From: Adelphocoris suturalis
Taxonomy: Eukaryota; Arthropoda; Insecta; Hemiptera; Miridae
Assembly (NCBI GenBank): GCA_030762985.1
Contig: JAUMHS010000013.1
Span: 10,772,148-10,836,147 of the forward strand
Length of the DNA stretch: 64,000 bases
Direction: 5' to 3'
The position numbers were made by a program, and so were the translations under genes. Below the pieces are notes generated by a model. That model was not told the origin of the DNA and did not search any database. It saw only the letters and a list, made by a program, of their open reading frames with translations. Shown here piece by piece: positions 12,161-23,904 of the stretch (positions are counted from its first letter, which is position 1; each line of letters begins with the position of its first letter).

Positions 12161-12283
12161 CTTGGGTACACACATGTCGTAGTCAACATCGGTTTTGTGT
12201 TTTTTGTGTTTGTGATGACGACGGCAGTAAACGATCCCGAGAATTCCGAAAGTCACCAATAAAATGTTCATCTGACCCAGAGG
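12161..12283 (-). CDS. collectin-like paralogue (minus copy), first coding exon
   Basis: On the - strand a TTTTAG acceptor precedes the exon and GTAATT follows it. The ATG lies at 12271-12269 and gives 37 codons: a hydrophobic MNILLVTFGILGIVYC, a basic His/Lys-rich RRHHKHKKHK, then TDVDYDMCVPK. The + strand copy at 23053-23177 differs by only a few residues. Upstream of the ATG the two copies differ by a 2-nt indel, so upstream sequence is not coding and the ATG is supported as the start. The hydrophobic run would be a signal peptide or, given the strong positive cluster after it, a type II anchor. The exon ends in phase 0. Confidence 0.75.
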
Positions 12284-12469
12284 CTAAAACAAATGAAATA
12301 ATGGAAATTAATTTCATTATCAGAATCAATTTAACTAGGACTGAATATTTTCCAAAGTTAGTAGACAAAGTCGTGAATATTAGCTGTATAACAGTTTATT
12401 CATTATTTATGCAATTATTATTTATTTAACTCACTTAAGTTATAGCATAGTATAGATATATGTACCTAG

Positions 12470-12760
12470 TATATATCCGAAAGAACGGATGCTTCAACTA
12501 CGAGAGGCTGGACGAGAAATTGAATCTTCTAGTCACTTAGAGAAGAATTTGCCGCTTTTTCAGATCACAATGTCTCCCGATTAGAAATGTGTATGGAACA
12601 ATACTTTACTGCTACCACCTACGTAAAAATACATCCAAAGGGGAAGCTATAAATACGCTATAAATACGAGATGAGCCAAACAATGAAAGCGGTGGAGATG
12701 AAAGAGTGTAACAAAACACGTTTTTAAATCTTCAGTAAAAAATATTCACATCTGCAAGCG
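12470..12760 (-). promoter_or_regulatory. putative core promoter and 5' noncoding exon of the minus paralogue
   Basis: The reverse complement matches 17925-18245, the matching place upstream of the + copy. A TATTTATAG box is present twice, 11 bp apart (plus-strand TATAAATA at 12648-12655 and 12659-12666), while the + copy has one. The shared segment downstream has no common reading frame, so it is likely 5' UTR. That it is a promoter is inferred from conservation, position and TATA sequence. Confidence 0.4.
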
Positions 12761-12769
12761 TTTCATTAA

Positions 12770-13490
12770 GGTACAAGTGTAGACTTGCAATGCACTGTGA
12801 AAATTAACAAGTGCACAGGCGAATTTGGACAAGTCACTGTTTGAAAGATGTATAAAATGGCCGATTTTTAACCTACGTCCGTTCACCTGTAAACTTGTTA
12901 TTTTCCAGCATTGTGAGTTGACAATTTTTCGGTGTTTAATATGTGGGAATCATCTTCTGCCGAAGAATACAGATAAGAAAGAAGCATTCAGCGTAGAAGA
13001 CGCCAACGATTTTTTCGGACATGAATAAAGGCTTTTTTCGTGGGTATTTTTGAGTTTAACGAGAGATTCAGGATGTCTTCCCAGACCATTGAATGATTCG
13101 AATGCTGTGTGACCCTGTGCGATTTTTCCTGATCGAGTATTTAGGATCTCCCCATCAATGAAGAACGAAGTGAAGTGTGAAGATCATCTCGAAGTTACAG
13201 ATGACATTCCTAACCAGCAGCATTAGGACTTGATGAACTGATTAATCATTTTCGCTGAATGAAGGAGAAAAATCCGTTTGTGCCAGCCATCAGAATAAGT
13301 TGAAATCATATACACACTTTCTCCACTTTTCAGTTAATAATTTGTCTGTCTGCTAATCATTACATCTTGTCATTTACGATAAACATCCTATCGTGTACTC
13401 AACACCGTTTTTATATTATGGTTCGCTGACAAAACTTTAATCTCGGCATCCCGCTTGACGTTGTTCATTTCGTTTGTCCCCACACGCCAT
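12770..13490. other. spacer between the divergent paralogues, no feature recognised
   Basis: The sequence is moderately AT-rich with short chance frames such as 12825-13028 (67 codons, no domain). No repeat family was assigned with confidence. Confidence 0.3.
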
Positions 13491-13492
13491 TT

Positions 13493-13974
13493 TGGTTTAT
13501 TATTTCCAATAATAAGCCTATGTGATCGTATAGCCAAAAAGTTTTATAACCCCCCCTCAAACTTTGTCACATTACGTTTCAAGATGCGTAGAATCCAAAT
13601 TTGAAATGTCCGTCCGCCGTCCGGGCCATAAAAGGCCTAAGAATTGATTAAAAAACCCCGTTCTTTCGCACATAGACTCCATTTGGGGTCTAGTTGGTCC
13701 TAACGTTTAACCATCCCGATCGCTTCACTCGCATAGATGCTATGGGCCGAAAACGGGCGAAAAAGTGTATTTTTCAAGGCTTTGAGTGTTAGACTTACGC
13801 ACGCGCGCACGCCTGGCACACTTGGCAGGGGGTCATGGTGGGTGGTGAGGGCGGAAAGCGGGGGGTGGAGTGAGAGGAAGAACAGAGGTGGATACTAGAA
13901 AAGAGACTGGCGAAAGCCCCAGAGCATGCTGGTTACTATAGCTGGCTTTGATTCAGAAATAATAAACCATTATG
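13493..13974. mobile_element. GGTTTATTATT-TIR MITE, short copy
   Basis: It begins GGTTTATTATTTCC and ends AATAATAAACC. Longer copies lie at about 20579-21412 (opposite orientation) and 26429-27240. The shared interior has 'aataagcctatgtgatcgta', 'ccgggccataaaaggcctaag' and 'gactccatttggggtctagt'. This 482-bp copy lacks a right-hand segment present in the about 810-830-bp copies, as expected of an internal deletion. No coding capacity. Confidence 0.65.
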
Positions 13975-13989
13975 TAATAATTTGCAGCG

Positions 13990-15310
13990 TTTTCTATTCT
14001 GCTACACTTGTAAACTTAGCTTCTACAACTGCAACTTTCCTACACTTGTACTCTTTGTTTTGGTGAAACACTTGTTCTAGTTTACCGTGCATTACAAGTA
14101 CCTGTACTTGTTAACTTGTAGGTACACTTGTAACTTGTTGTTTCATGAAATGGGCCCCGGTGGTAGCCGCGTGACGTCACACTATATTGATTTGGTTCGA
14201 TTATTTGTCCCTGGGTCAACGGCGGCCATTTAGTTTCACAGTTGAATGTAAATAAATCTACTCAGTTATTCCGAGGGTTTCTTCGAGTATTTTCCCAATT
14301 TATTCAAAATATGCCAATTTGTGCGGCAGTAGGGTGTTCATCCCAACCCGGGTGTCGTTTTTAGGACGTCCCAAAGAAGATCCTGTTCATCACAAATAAA
14401 ACCACCGTCCATAACATGTTATGTCGCGGGGATGATCTCTATGGACCTACAGAAAATGATGTTTGATTTTTGAGGAGATATGGTAGAAGCTACAGCTTGT
14501 AATTCCCGGACGTTGAAGATCGGGCTGTGTGGAGAAAACAAAATTATCTGGAACAAGAAGCTCAAGAAATCGGTTCATTTTTATTAGGTAGGTACCTAAC
14601 ATAACTCTGATAGTTTCTACGTTCACTATCGGGTTCTTCAGAAGTAAAGTTAACCTACCTATACCTTCTATTTTAAAATTTTACATTTAAGATTTCAATC
14701 TCGTTGGTAACCAGGTGACTGCAATTTTTAACTATGTCGTTCTTAATTTTAAGGTAAATAATACTTACTTGTTGCAAGAGCTGTACTAATCGCTTCTTTT
14801 GTAATTATATCTTTACATATAATTCCGAACGGTCTTTGGAATTGTGAAGAACTTCGCGGTCCGATTTCAGTGTTAGACGGCTCATTCGAATCAGCACGGC
14901 CCCAAGTTTGTTGCAAAAGTGTCGCCGTTCGTCTCTATACCCGCCTTGACCGTGTTCTAGGCGGTCCTTATCAACGAGAGTTGTTTATTAGGCTGTGGCG
15001 GTAACAACAGTTGCCATCAATTCACGGTAAGTAAGAAACGTAGTGTAGTTGCCAACATCTAGGAGAGTTATTTCTGAGACTTTATGAATATATAATTCCG
15101 AACGGTCTTTATATATAATTCCCAATCAGCACGGCCCCAAGTTTGTTGTAAAAGTGTCGGTAAGTAAGAAACGTAGTGATGGGGTCTTTTCTGATCAGCT
15201 GAGTGAGCTAAATTCTTTCCTGTTCACTGTAGGAAGTTGAAATTTGATAGGGAGACTCTCTGGGACGAGTGAAGTGATGGGGTCTTTTCTGATCAGCTGA
15301 GTGGCGAGGA
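13990..15310. other. spacer with dispersed minisatellite units
   Basis: Apart from the THAP-like relic, there is a partial repeat of 'attccgaacggtctt...cacggccccaagtttgttg' (about 14822-14915 and 15095-15150), and a double unit of the GATCAGCTGA minisatellite family at about 15180-15305. No gene was recognised. Confidence 0.45.
14311..14580 (+). pseudogene. possible THAP-domain relic (P-element-like or host THAP gene)
   Basis: The frame starts MPICAAVGCSSQPGCRF, resembling the N-terminal C2CH start of THAP zinc fingers (MPxCxAxGC), and then hits a stop. Further open pieces in the region include a Trp-bearing 'VEDRAVWRKQNYLEQEAQEI'. THAP domains occur in P-element transposases and in host DNA-binding proteins. 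The match is short and the frame is broken, so this is only a suggestion. Confidence 0.3.
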
Positions 15311-15610
15311 CCACTCAACTGGTGGTATTTATTTTATTACATTACTTACATTTTGATCGTTATTTACTCTTTCTTTTAACTTCAATTCTCTTCTTGAGCT
15401 CTTGCTTTCTTTCCTGAGACAAAATTTCAGATCGATTTTTAACCCACTTCCCGATATCCAATTGATCTGAAATTTTGCACAAGAGATCATGCTGGCGTAC
15501 ATTTTAATTTATCAAATTTTCGCGAAGAAAAAGTTAGTTATACTATAAATTTTCGAAAATTTGAAATTTAATATGGGAACCTTACAAGTGTTTTTAAAAA
15601 TTAAAAAATA

Positions 15611-15611
<1 letters not shown>

Positions 15612-15667
<56 letters not shown>
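15612..15667. repeat. (AT)n microsatellite
   Basis: This near-pure run of TA dinucleotides is paired with a second, less pure run at about 15890-15965. Between them lies a hammerhead-ribozyme-like relic (about 15775-15810). Confidence 0.95.
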
Positions 15668-15668
<1 letters not shown>

Positions 15669-15769
15669 GACCCTCCAGGCCTCAACATAAGACGATGATT
15701 CCAAATCCAAAGTTACCAAAATTCCTTGTCAACGTTGTACACAAATTTCCCACAGTTATTCAATTTCTT

Positions 15770-15812
15770 TGTTAGTTTGAAAAAGGCAAAAAGCCGAAAT
15801 ATAAAAATAGTT
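15770..15812 (+). ncRNA. degenerate hammerhead-ribozyme-like motif between AT runs
   Basis: The sequence 'gaaaaaggcaaaaagccgaaatata' offers a GGC/GCC stem-loop followed by GAAATATA. This resembles stem II plus the GAAA box and a palindromic stem III (ATAT) of minimal type I hammerheads. The CTGANGA box is degenerate (TTTGAAA). Better motifs lie at 27331-27362 and 27611-27635, also beside AT runs. Confidence 0.3.
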
Positions 15813-15888
15813 TTGTGACGTTTTTTCTGTTATCTTTTCTAATTTTGTGAATATAATCAAGCTCTCCTAGAGTCATTTTCAATAAGTG

Positions 15889-15935
<47 letters not shown>

Positions 15936-15999
15936 TATATATATATAATTATAAATATATTTATGTATATAAATATACTATACACTATTGAACGTCTGC

Positions 16000-17020
16000 A
16001 TAAAATGACAACTAATCCAGGGTCAATAAAATATTAAATGATTTTCCTTGTCAATTTAATTTAAGTTATTATCAATGTGGTTTTGAAACAATGTGACTTT
16101 GTTTCAATTTACCTACTGTTGCCAAGAAACTACCAAATATTGAAACAACAATAAAATTAACCGAGAATATGAGAAAAAGATTAGGTACATTAAATTTGAA
16201 TTAGGTACATTAAAAACTTGTTTTTATGGGTTCCTTTTTTAATCATTTATTAACATCGCCTTAGCTTTGCGTTACTATAATGTGCTGGGTTCCTGTTAGG
16301 TACTACTGTTATATGGACTAGATTACGGCTTTCCAAGCTCTAACAGGCCACTAGTTGTTAATAATGTTCATTGAAGTTCTTTAAGAGGAACATTAGATAT
16401 TTAACATTACTGCGAGATAACATATTCTGGAGAGATACTGTACTTTCAAGATCTCAACCTCATTTTTTCCATTGTCAATGATTTTCAACTTGTCCTTAAT
16501 TTGGACCTACTTAAGAGGCCAGTCAAATTTTTATAGATCCCTAAGAGGCCAGTCAAATTTTTATAGATCCCTACCTGCTTTCAAAAAAATTTCTGTTCTA
16601 GAACCAAAAATTTCAACCATGTATCATGTTTTCTCCTCGATTCCAAGCGGTTGCAATCATGTTCACAATATCAATATTGAGAATGATCACCTGTGTGTAA
16701 ACAATTATTTATATAACCATGCTCATAACTCAGTTTGTTGGACACGCACTTCGCAGTAGTTAACATAATATTGTTGGATAAATCGAGAGCTTTCGAACGA
16801 ATGGTCAACGAATTTTGTGGGATGAAAAACGACGAAGTACCATTTCCCTAGCAACGACTCGGTTGTAGGCGGAAATCACTGTAATTTTTTTCGTGCGCGG
16901 AAAAAAATTGACTCGCAAAATTTGCTAGGACCCCAGGGCTAAAACATGATACATGTTAAAACTTCAAGTACCCAACTAAACAGCTCGTAAACGAGTTCCA
17001 CTATCTGCTTTACAAGCATG
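16000..17020. other. non-coding sequence with dispersed repeats
   Basis: A local 33-bp duplication lies at about 16513-16571 ('agaggccagtcaaatttttatagatccct' twice). A repeat around 16770-16880 ('gagctttcgaacgaatggtcaacg...cctagcaacg') recurs at about 20450-20550, 21520-21625, 43225-43345 and 52155-52265. No gene was recognised. Confidence 0.5.
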
Positions 17021-17022
17021 TT

Positions 17023-17518
17023 ACATGGATATGTCTTTGATTGGGGATTTCATAACGGTTGTCCTCGAGAGTTGTAAACAAATCCTACAACTTTAAACAA
17101 ATCCCTGGGCCGCATGGCCGCATACCGACTAATTCCAACAAAACAACGGTTTAGGTACTTATAGAAATGTTGAAAATACATAACTGTGGAGAGAAGCCAC
17201 TACAATGAGTTGTTGTTAACAGTCGACTGTTGTCAGAGGATGAAAATGTTTCCTATGGACTGGAGTACATGATGCTATTGCTTTACGTTAAGAATATTGT
17301 AACCGGCTTATTAAAATTGTTTATCGTCCAATCGTACTTAGGAATGTAGCCAGGTAGGTAAGGAGGGGGAAATTGGTAGCTTGCGATGTGAACATTTATC
17401 ACATAAATCAAGCGCTTTCCAATGGCTGGGTTGTACGTGAAAATCACTGAAATTGTGACACAAATTTTGCATCACGGAAATTTTTGGTTTACCCCCCAGA
17501 GCAAAGACATATCCATGT
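17023..17518. mobile_element. ACATGGATATGTCTTTG-TIR MITE, copy in reverse orientation
   Basis: It starts ACATGGATATGTCTTTG and ends with the inverse CAAAGACATATCCATGT. Copies in the opposite orientation lie at 23439-23839 and 49406-49909. Outside one end all copies share 'gcagatagtggaactcgtttacgag', so the true element is somewhat longer than the inverted pair. No transposase is encoded. Confidence 0.65.
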
Positions 17519-17996
17519 CAAAATGTTGTACTTTTGAACCTATGCAAGTGTTATTAACGTGTTGTGACTTTTCGTTGAAAAAAATAATTAGTTCAACACT
17601 TTTATTCCACTTGGAAAAGGAAAAGTGATTACCTACATCTGCCCTGCACTACTAGAATATTACTTTCTCAAAACAAAACTGTTGAAAAATGTCATTATAA
17701 CAACGTAAAAAGTTGACATACGGCGGCAAACTGCTAGTGAATAAATAGGTTGGTTGACTTGTGATGTAGTAGTTGTCATTCACCACGTCATGGCGGATCT
17801 GGAAGAAACTCGAACCTACTATAGGCGTGACGTCACGAGAATATGGGCTATAGGCTGGAAATATGAGTCTACAACGGCCAATATTCTTTCAGTCGCACAG
17901 CCGAAACCTAAACGTGAATATTTATTACTGCAGATTTAAAAACGTGTTTTGCTACACTCTTTCATCTCCTCCGCTTTTATTGTTTGGCTCATCACG

Positions 17997-18256
17997 TATT
18001 TATAGCGCCTCTCCTATTGATTCGTACATATTCGTTAATAGGGCGTTTTCTCAGAATCGGAAACAACTGAAAATCACTAGGTGGTAGCAGTTAAGTATAG
18101 TAGGTAGGCACTTACCAAACGCATTTTAATTGGGAGACATCATGATCTGGAGAAAGCGGCCAGTTCTTTTCTAGGTGACTAGAAGATTCAATTTCTCGTC
18201 CAGCCAATCGTAGTTGGAGCATCCGTTCCTTCATATAAACTAGTTGACAGTCTCAA
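17997..18256 (+). promoter_or_regulatory. putative TATA box and 5' noncoding exon of the plus collectin-like gene
   Basis: A TATTTATAG box lies at 17997-18005. Sequence after it is conserved with the inverted paralogue, including 'gtgactagaagattcaattt' and 'tctcgtccagcc'. A GTGAGT at 18257-18262 could be the donor of a 5' UTR exon spliced to the acceptor at 23051-23052. No conserved reading frame is seen, which fits a noncoding leader. The transcription start is not fixed. Confidence 0.35.
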
Positions 18257-18398
18257 GTGAGTTGCTCCAAATAAAGTATATTCTACAGAGTCATAGTGGA
18301 CGAATAATACCATTCATTCATCATCATTTTTGCCCAACCATGCGTTTAATAGAATTACTGTACCTAGGTATATTTCATTCGCCGATAACACCAAAAAG

Positions 18399-19088
18399 TC
18401 CAGTCATGCAGCATGACCCCATGAGCGAAATTTTGAAGAAATCTTCGACATTTCAGTCGCTATTGATCGTGTAGAGAAATTTTAGTTTATGATTTTGATA
18501 GACTAACATGGAATCAAATTATTAAAAATATTTCACAGAGGAAATTGGATACTTCCATAAGAGTAGTTCAATCTGAATTTCGACAATGTTTCATGCAAAT
18601 ATTACCGATTTTCACAACTAGCGGAGGGCATTATTTCGATTTTTGACTGATTTTTCAACTTTGAAATTTTTGAAAACTTGATACATATTCTTATAGGAGA
18701 TTTAACGCTGATTCCGAATATACCACATGTTAGTATGCTGAAAAAATTATTTCGCACAACAAATCGCAAAAAACAGGCTATTTTGACATTTTTGACTACA
18801 TTTTTGAAAATTTCAACCCGAAGATGTAATCCGATCATACTGGCCAACGAACTTGAACTTTCGTTTTGTGTCCTTAACATTTTAAAATTAGTTTGAAGTT
18901 TCTATCACAATTCTACGGACAGTTATCGTCTAGAATGATACATACATACATTAAAAAATATGCGTTAAACTTCAGAATATGATTCTGAATAGCCTGAAAC
19001 GGATTTCTGCATAAAATGTTTTCGAAAATTCACATTCTACAAATTTTGAGGCGAGAGCAATAGCTTAATTTTCTTCAAAAATTCGCCA
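18399..19088. mobile_element. AGCGAATTTTTGAAGAAA-TIR element, copy 2
   Basis: It has the same ends and internal order as the copy at 4454-5385, with only a short CATA run at the microsatellite position. It is followed by a repeat 'cgggcctcgctgaaacatggaacatgc...' (about 19095-19285), which also follows copy 3 and recurs at 42965-43145. Confidence 0.7.
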
Positions 19089-19294
19089 AAACTCGGGCCT
19101 CGCTGAAACATGGAACATGCTTTCTTCCCGCTAATTCGTAAATGTAAATAAATTCAAATCTACGACATAAATGTTTTACTAATCGAAATTAGAATAGAGT
19201 AGTACCTAAGTAGGTAATTTTCTGTTATGGTGCGCGTCTGCAATTAGGTACTATAACCAAGATTAACGTCTCAACCAAGTGACAACAAAAAAAA

Positions 19295-20166
19295 GTCCAG
19301 TCATGCAGCATGACCCCATGAGCGATTTTTCGAAGAAATCTTCGACATTTCAGTCGCTATTGATCGTGTAGAGAAATTTTAGTTTATGATTTTGACAGAC
19401 AAACATGGAATCAAATTATTATAAATAATTAGGAGGTACTCATACTTTATTATTATTAAACTAATCTTGTAGATTTAAAGACATTTGAAGACAAATGTAC
19501 GTAAATGTTCATAGATTTCAATGTCCAATGTGGTCAGTATTGAAGGCAGTTGAAATCTTAACAGTATCCTATCATAACATCATCAAATCTTGACATAAAA
19601 TTGGTTAAAACTGGTTATACAGGGATACTTCCATAAAAGTAGTTCAATCTGAATTTGGACAATGTTTCATGCAAATATTACCGATTGTTACAACTAGCGA
19701 ACGAAATTATTTCGATTTTTGACTGATTTTTCAACTTTGAAATTTTTGAAAAACTTGATACATATTCTAATAGGAAATTTTACGCTGATTCCGAATATGC
19801 CACATGTTAGTATGCTGAAAAAATTATTTCGCACAACAAATCGCAGAAAACAGGCTATTTGGAAATGTTTGACTACAATTTGGAAAATTTCAACCCGAAG
19901 ATGTAATCCGATCATACTGGCCAACGAACTTGAACTTTCGTTTTGTGTCCTTAACATTTTAAAATTTGTTGGAAGTTTCTAGCACAGTTCTACGGACAGT
20001 TATCGTCTAGAATGACACATACATACATTAAAAAAATGCGTTGAACTTCAGAGTATGATTCAGAATAGCCTGAAACGGATTTCTGCATAAAATGTTTTCA
20101 AAAATTCACATTCTATAAATTTTGAGGCGAGAGCAATAGCTTAATTTTCTTCAAAAATTCGCTAAA
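19295..20166. mobile_element. AGCGAATTTTTGAAGAAA-TIR element, copy 3
   Basis: Fuller than copy 2, with a short CATA run near 20019-20030. Copies 2 and 3, each followed by the same flanking repeat (about 19095-19285 and 20170-20355), look like a local tandem duplication of roughly 1 kb in direct orientation. Confidence 0.7.
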
Positions 20167-20578
20167 ACTCGGGCCTCGCTAAAACATGGAACACGCTTTC
20201 TTCCCGCTAATTCGTAAATGTAAATAAATTCAAATCCACGACATAAATGTATTACTAATCGAAATTAGAACAGAGTACCTTGGTAGGTAATTTTCTGTTA
20301 TGTTGCGCTAATGCAAATACTATAACCAAGATTAACTTCTCAACCAAGTGACAACAACACAAACGGTATTGTTTACTATATCCATTTATAACATAAATAA
20401 ATATAAAACTGAGACATGAATGAAGAAACAAGTACGAAAGAAATGCGTGATAAATCGAGAGCTTTCCAACGAGTGGAGAACGACTTTTGTTCAATGAAAA
20501 ATAAAGAAGTTTCATTTCCCCAGCAACGGCTTGGTTGTACGTGAAAATCAAAAGAAAACGCTGCAAATTATTTCACAA

Positions 20579-21412
20579 AGGTTTATTATTTTTTCAATTG
20601 TTTGATCGTAGTTTTAGTTGGCTTGCGTACGTCATAAGGCCCGTCCAGACTCCTCGGCGTGTCCTATTTCGAGTTACCACAACCTATACTTCTATAATTA
20701 CATACGCATGTTTATATTTCTCGATTTGAGCTCCTATCTATTCAAATAGTTATTGCCTTAATAATATCATTATCTAAGTACGTACGAAAAGTCAAGAGGA
20801 TATGTGATTAAATATGCGTAGGAAAAGCATTGGTATTAACACACAAATATGACCTAGAAATAAACATATATTCATGCCTGGAAGGAACGCTGTACCCACC
20901 TCATGGTGCCGCGGTGTATTATATGGGTATAACACGTAAAAGTAATAAATATCCATTCTCTTACACCCCTCTGCTACGCCACTGGTCACTCCAGCCACCA
21001 CAAAGTGCCGCGGCGCCTCCTCTCACTCCACCCCCCTCTCACAACCCTCACCACCCACCGTGACCCCCTGCCAAGCGTGCCAGGTGTGCGTCTAACACGT
21101 CAAACACTCAAAGCCTCGAAAAAGACACTTTTTCGCCCGTTTTTGGCCCATAGCATCTATGCGAGTAAAGCGATTGGGATGATTAAACGTTAGGACCAAC
21201 TAGACCCCAAATGGAGTCCATGTGCGAAAGAACGGGTGTTTTAAGTAAATTCTTAGGCCTTTTATGGCCCGGACGGCGAACGGCGGACGGACATTTCAAA
21301 TTTGGATTCTACGCACCTTGAAACGTAAAGTGACAAAGTTTGAGGGGAGTTATAAATTTTTTTGCTATACGATCACATAGGCTTATTATTGGAAAAAATA
21401 AACCAAAAATAG
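20579..21412. mobile_element. GGTTTATTATT-TIR MITE, inverted long copy
   Basis: It is the reverse orientation of the 26429-27240 copy, with the same order of 'cttgcgtacgtcataaggcc', 'atgggtataacacgtaaaag' and 'gacccc...ccaagcgtgcc'. The right end reads AAAATAAACC. Short proline-rich frames inside it are not genes. Confidence 0.65.
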
Positions 21413-21419
21413 ATGTTGG

Positions 21420-23050
21420 TTTTTACCGCGAATGTTGTTTACAGTTCTTTTAAATCAGGGGTATTTCTCAGCTTCGTCCATATTTACAGCGGTTTTGGCA
21501 GTATATAATTTACGCATAAATGGAGGGCTTTTCAACGAGTGGCGAACGATTTTCGTGGGATGAAAATTAACGGCGATACATTTCCCTAGAAACGGGTCGG
21601 TTGTAAGTGAAAATCATTACAAAATCCCGAGCTACTATCCTTTCACGGTTTTGCCCAGGTAGGTAACGGCTAAAGCATGTTCCATGCTAAAAGTTCCGGT
21701 TATGCAGCATGATCGTGTGAGCGAATTTTAGTAAATTATCGTATAATATGATGTTATATTGTATAGAAGTTTGTGCATCATGAGTGCAAGGAAATTGTTA
21801 ACTGTTGATTTTATGGCAAAAAACGAAGGTATTCTTAACCATTATCTCCCATTCAAATGGAGGTTTTGAAATTGTTTACCTTTTTTGTGGTTTTTATGGA
21901 TTTTTAACAAATTTTAATAAATTTTTCAGCAACATTTTGTACATAAATTTTTAAATGTTCTATTTTACAGTAAATAAACTTTATTTGAACTATATTCTGA
22001 GAAAAAATATCAATTCAACAATTTTTAGCCGTTTTCAGTCATTTTTAGTCATTTTTTAGTACCCCCATTATCCGAAATTTGACCATTTTTTTGTGCTCAA
22101 AAAGTGATGGCCAACGAACTCAACCTTTCATTTGGAAAGCTTGATTTTTTGGCGCAAAAATGGATTTTTTTATCTCAATCCATAGGAGAAATATCTTCTG
22201 GAATGACACACATAAATATACACATATCAAAACGGATTTCGATGAAGAAATTTTTCAAAAATTTTGATTTTAAAATTTTTCGAGCCATTGTAATAGTCAG
22301 TTCAAAATATATAAAAAAAAAAAAAAAAAAAACGAAAGTAATGCCCTCTCGAATCTCTGGGGGTTTTCAAGGGTGTTGAATCCGAACCCAAAACCCGTTC
22401 TTCATGTACCTGCCTAGACGTCTAGTTATTGAGGCACCTGAATTGTTGAAAAAAATTACTAAAATTCGAGGATGATTTATGTTTAATTAAAACGTGCTAT
22501 GCTTATTGGAAATTCAACGCTGCACACGCCCAAACCACACATGATGGGTCCGAAATGCCTCCTTAATGTGCCTTTTGCCTTAAAACTGCCAAATGGCTGC
22601 CGGTGGCTTTTCACCGATTTTCGACCATTTTTCTACAGTTTTGAAAATATTTGTGCAAATTACACCACTTGGCAACCTGAAAAAAATTGTGTTGTTGAAA
22701 TATTTCTGCGTCAAATGAGACCAACAGCAGCTCTGGAGTTGTGATACATACCTATTTGATTTTTCCAAACAGGGTGTTTCTGGACCTCGGAACCTCTTCA
22801 TATTGCATTCAAAATATACTTAACTAAGAAGAAATACTTGAAAAGTTATTGCCAAAAAGTATTCCTAACGTCTCTTGGCAATACTATCAAATGCTAGAAT
22901 CAATTGCTGACTTCACTCCAGTAATAAACTGTTACTTATACAGCCAATATTCACGACTCTGTCAACTAACGACTGTGGCAAATTTCAATCCTGTTTATTT
23001 TGATTCTGCCAAAAATATTGTATTTCATTTCCATTATTTGATATGTTTTT
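21420..23050. other. presumed intron with MITE relics
   Basis: About 21690-21830 resembles 5938-6040. About 22105-22330 is an old member of the AGCGAATTTTTGAAGAAA family ('ggccaacgaact...tctggaatgacacacata') ending in a poly-A run at 22311-22330. About 22900-23050 is homologous to the intron of the inverted paralogue. No exon was recognised. Confidence 0.5.
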
Positions 23051-23052
23051 AG

Positions 23053-23177
23053 CGTCTGGGTCAGCAATGAATATTTTATTGGTGACTTTCGGCATTCTCG
23101 GGATTGTTTACTGCCGTCGTCATCACAAACACAGAAAACACAAAACCGATGTTGACTACGACATGTGTGTGCCCGAG
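23053..23177 (+). CDS. collectin-like gene, first coding exon (signal/anchor)
   Basis: The exon lies between a TTTTTAG acceptor and a GTAATT donor. The ATG at 23067 opens 37 codons: MNILLVTFGILGIVYC (16 mostly hydrophobic residues), RRHHKHRKHK, then TDVDYDMCVPE, ending in phase 0. The hydrophobic N-terminus is a secretion signal or a short type II anchor; the basic cluster right after it favours an inside-positive, anchor-like reading, but cleavage cannot be excluded. The start is supported by the paralogue, where the same ATG is kept although the sequence before it has a 2-nt indel. It joins in frame to 25917-25971. Confidence 0.75.
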
Positions 23178-23438
23178 GTAATTATATTTAATTTTATCAG
23201 TTTCATTCACAATAACCGTAAGCCTGCCAAGGCGATCGTAGATTTTAAACTGTTGCAATAAGTAAGCAGATACAACTGAACAATACCTTCTGCAAGAGAT
23301 TTTAGTGGAGTAGGTAGGTTTTAGGGGCCTACCTGCCTACCTACCGATGCACAGTGGTTTAGAGATGTAATCTAGCTGAACAAATATATCATCAATGTAC
23401 TTAACTCTAAAACGTAATGTAGCGTGTAGAGGGTATTG

Positions 23439-23839
23439 ACATGGATATGTCTTTGCTCTGGGTGGTCAACCAAAAATTTCCGTCACGCAAAATTTGTGTC
23501 ACAATTTCAGTGTTTTTCACGTACAACCCAGCCGTTGCTAGGGGAATGGAACTTCCGCAGTTTTCATCGCAAAAAACATCGTTCGCTACTCATTGGAAAG
23601 CGCTTGATTTATGTGATAAATGTTCACATCTCAAGCTACCAATTTCCCCCTCCTTACGTACCTGGCTACATTCCAAAACTAAGTTGATTGGACTATAAAC
23701 AATTTTAATAAGCCGGTTACAATATTCTTAACGTAAAGCAATAGCATCATGTACTCCAGTCCATAGGAAACATTTTCATCCTCTTGACAACAGTCGAGGA
23801 CAACCGTTACGAAATCCCCCATCAAAGACATATCCATGT
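23439..23839. mobile_element. ACATGGATATGTCTTTG-TIR MITE
   Basis: Ends ACATGGATATGTCTTTG and CAAAGACATATCCATGT are inverted; the interior is nearly the same as 49406-49909, with a deletion. It lies in the intron after the first coding exon of the + collectin-like gene and has no counterpart in the other arm. Confidence 0.65.
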
Positions 23840-23904
23840 AACATGGTATCTGCTTGTGAAGCAGATAGTGGAACTTTTTTCAGTATCAGCTCTGGATTTT
23901 ATGT

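Larger units (their letters stand above)
2540..12760 (-). repeat. left arm of a head-to-head inverted duplication
   Basis: The reverse complement of this arm matches the arm at about 17.9-26.0 kb in the same order. Paired blocks: 12470-12760 with 17925-18245 (promoter-like), 12161-12420 with 22900-23190 (first coding exon and the intron before it), 3560-3770 with 25255-25465 (intron), and 2562-2760 with 25780-25971 (intron and helical exon). Between blocks the arms differ by private TE insertions: the LINE and the piggyBac-like element occur only here, and several MITE copies occur only in the other arm. Confidence 0.75.
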
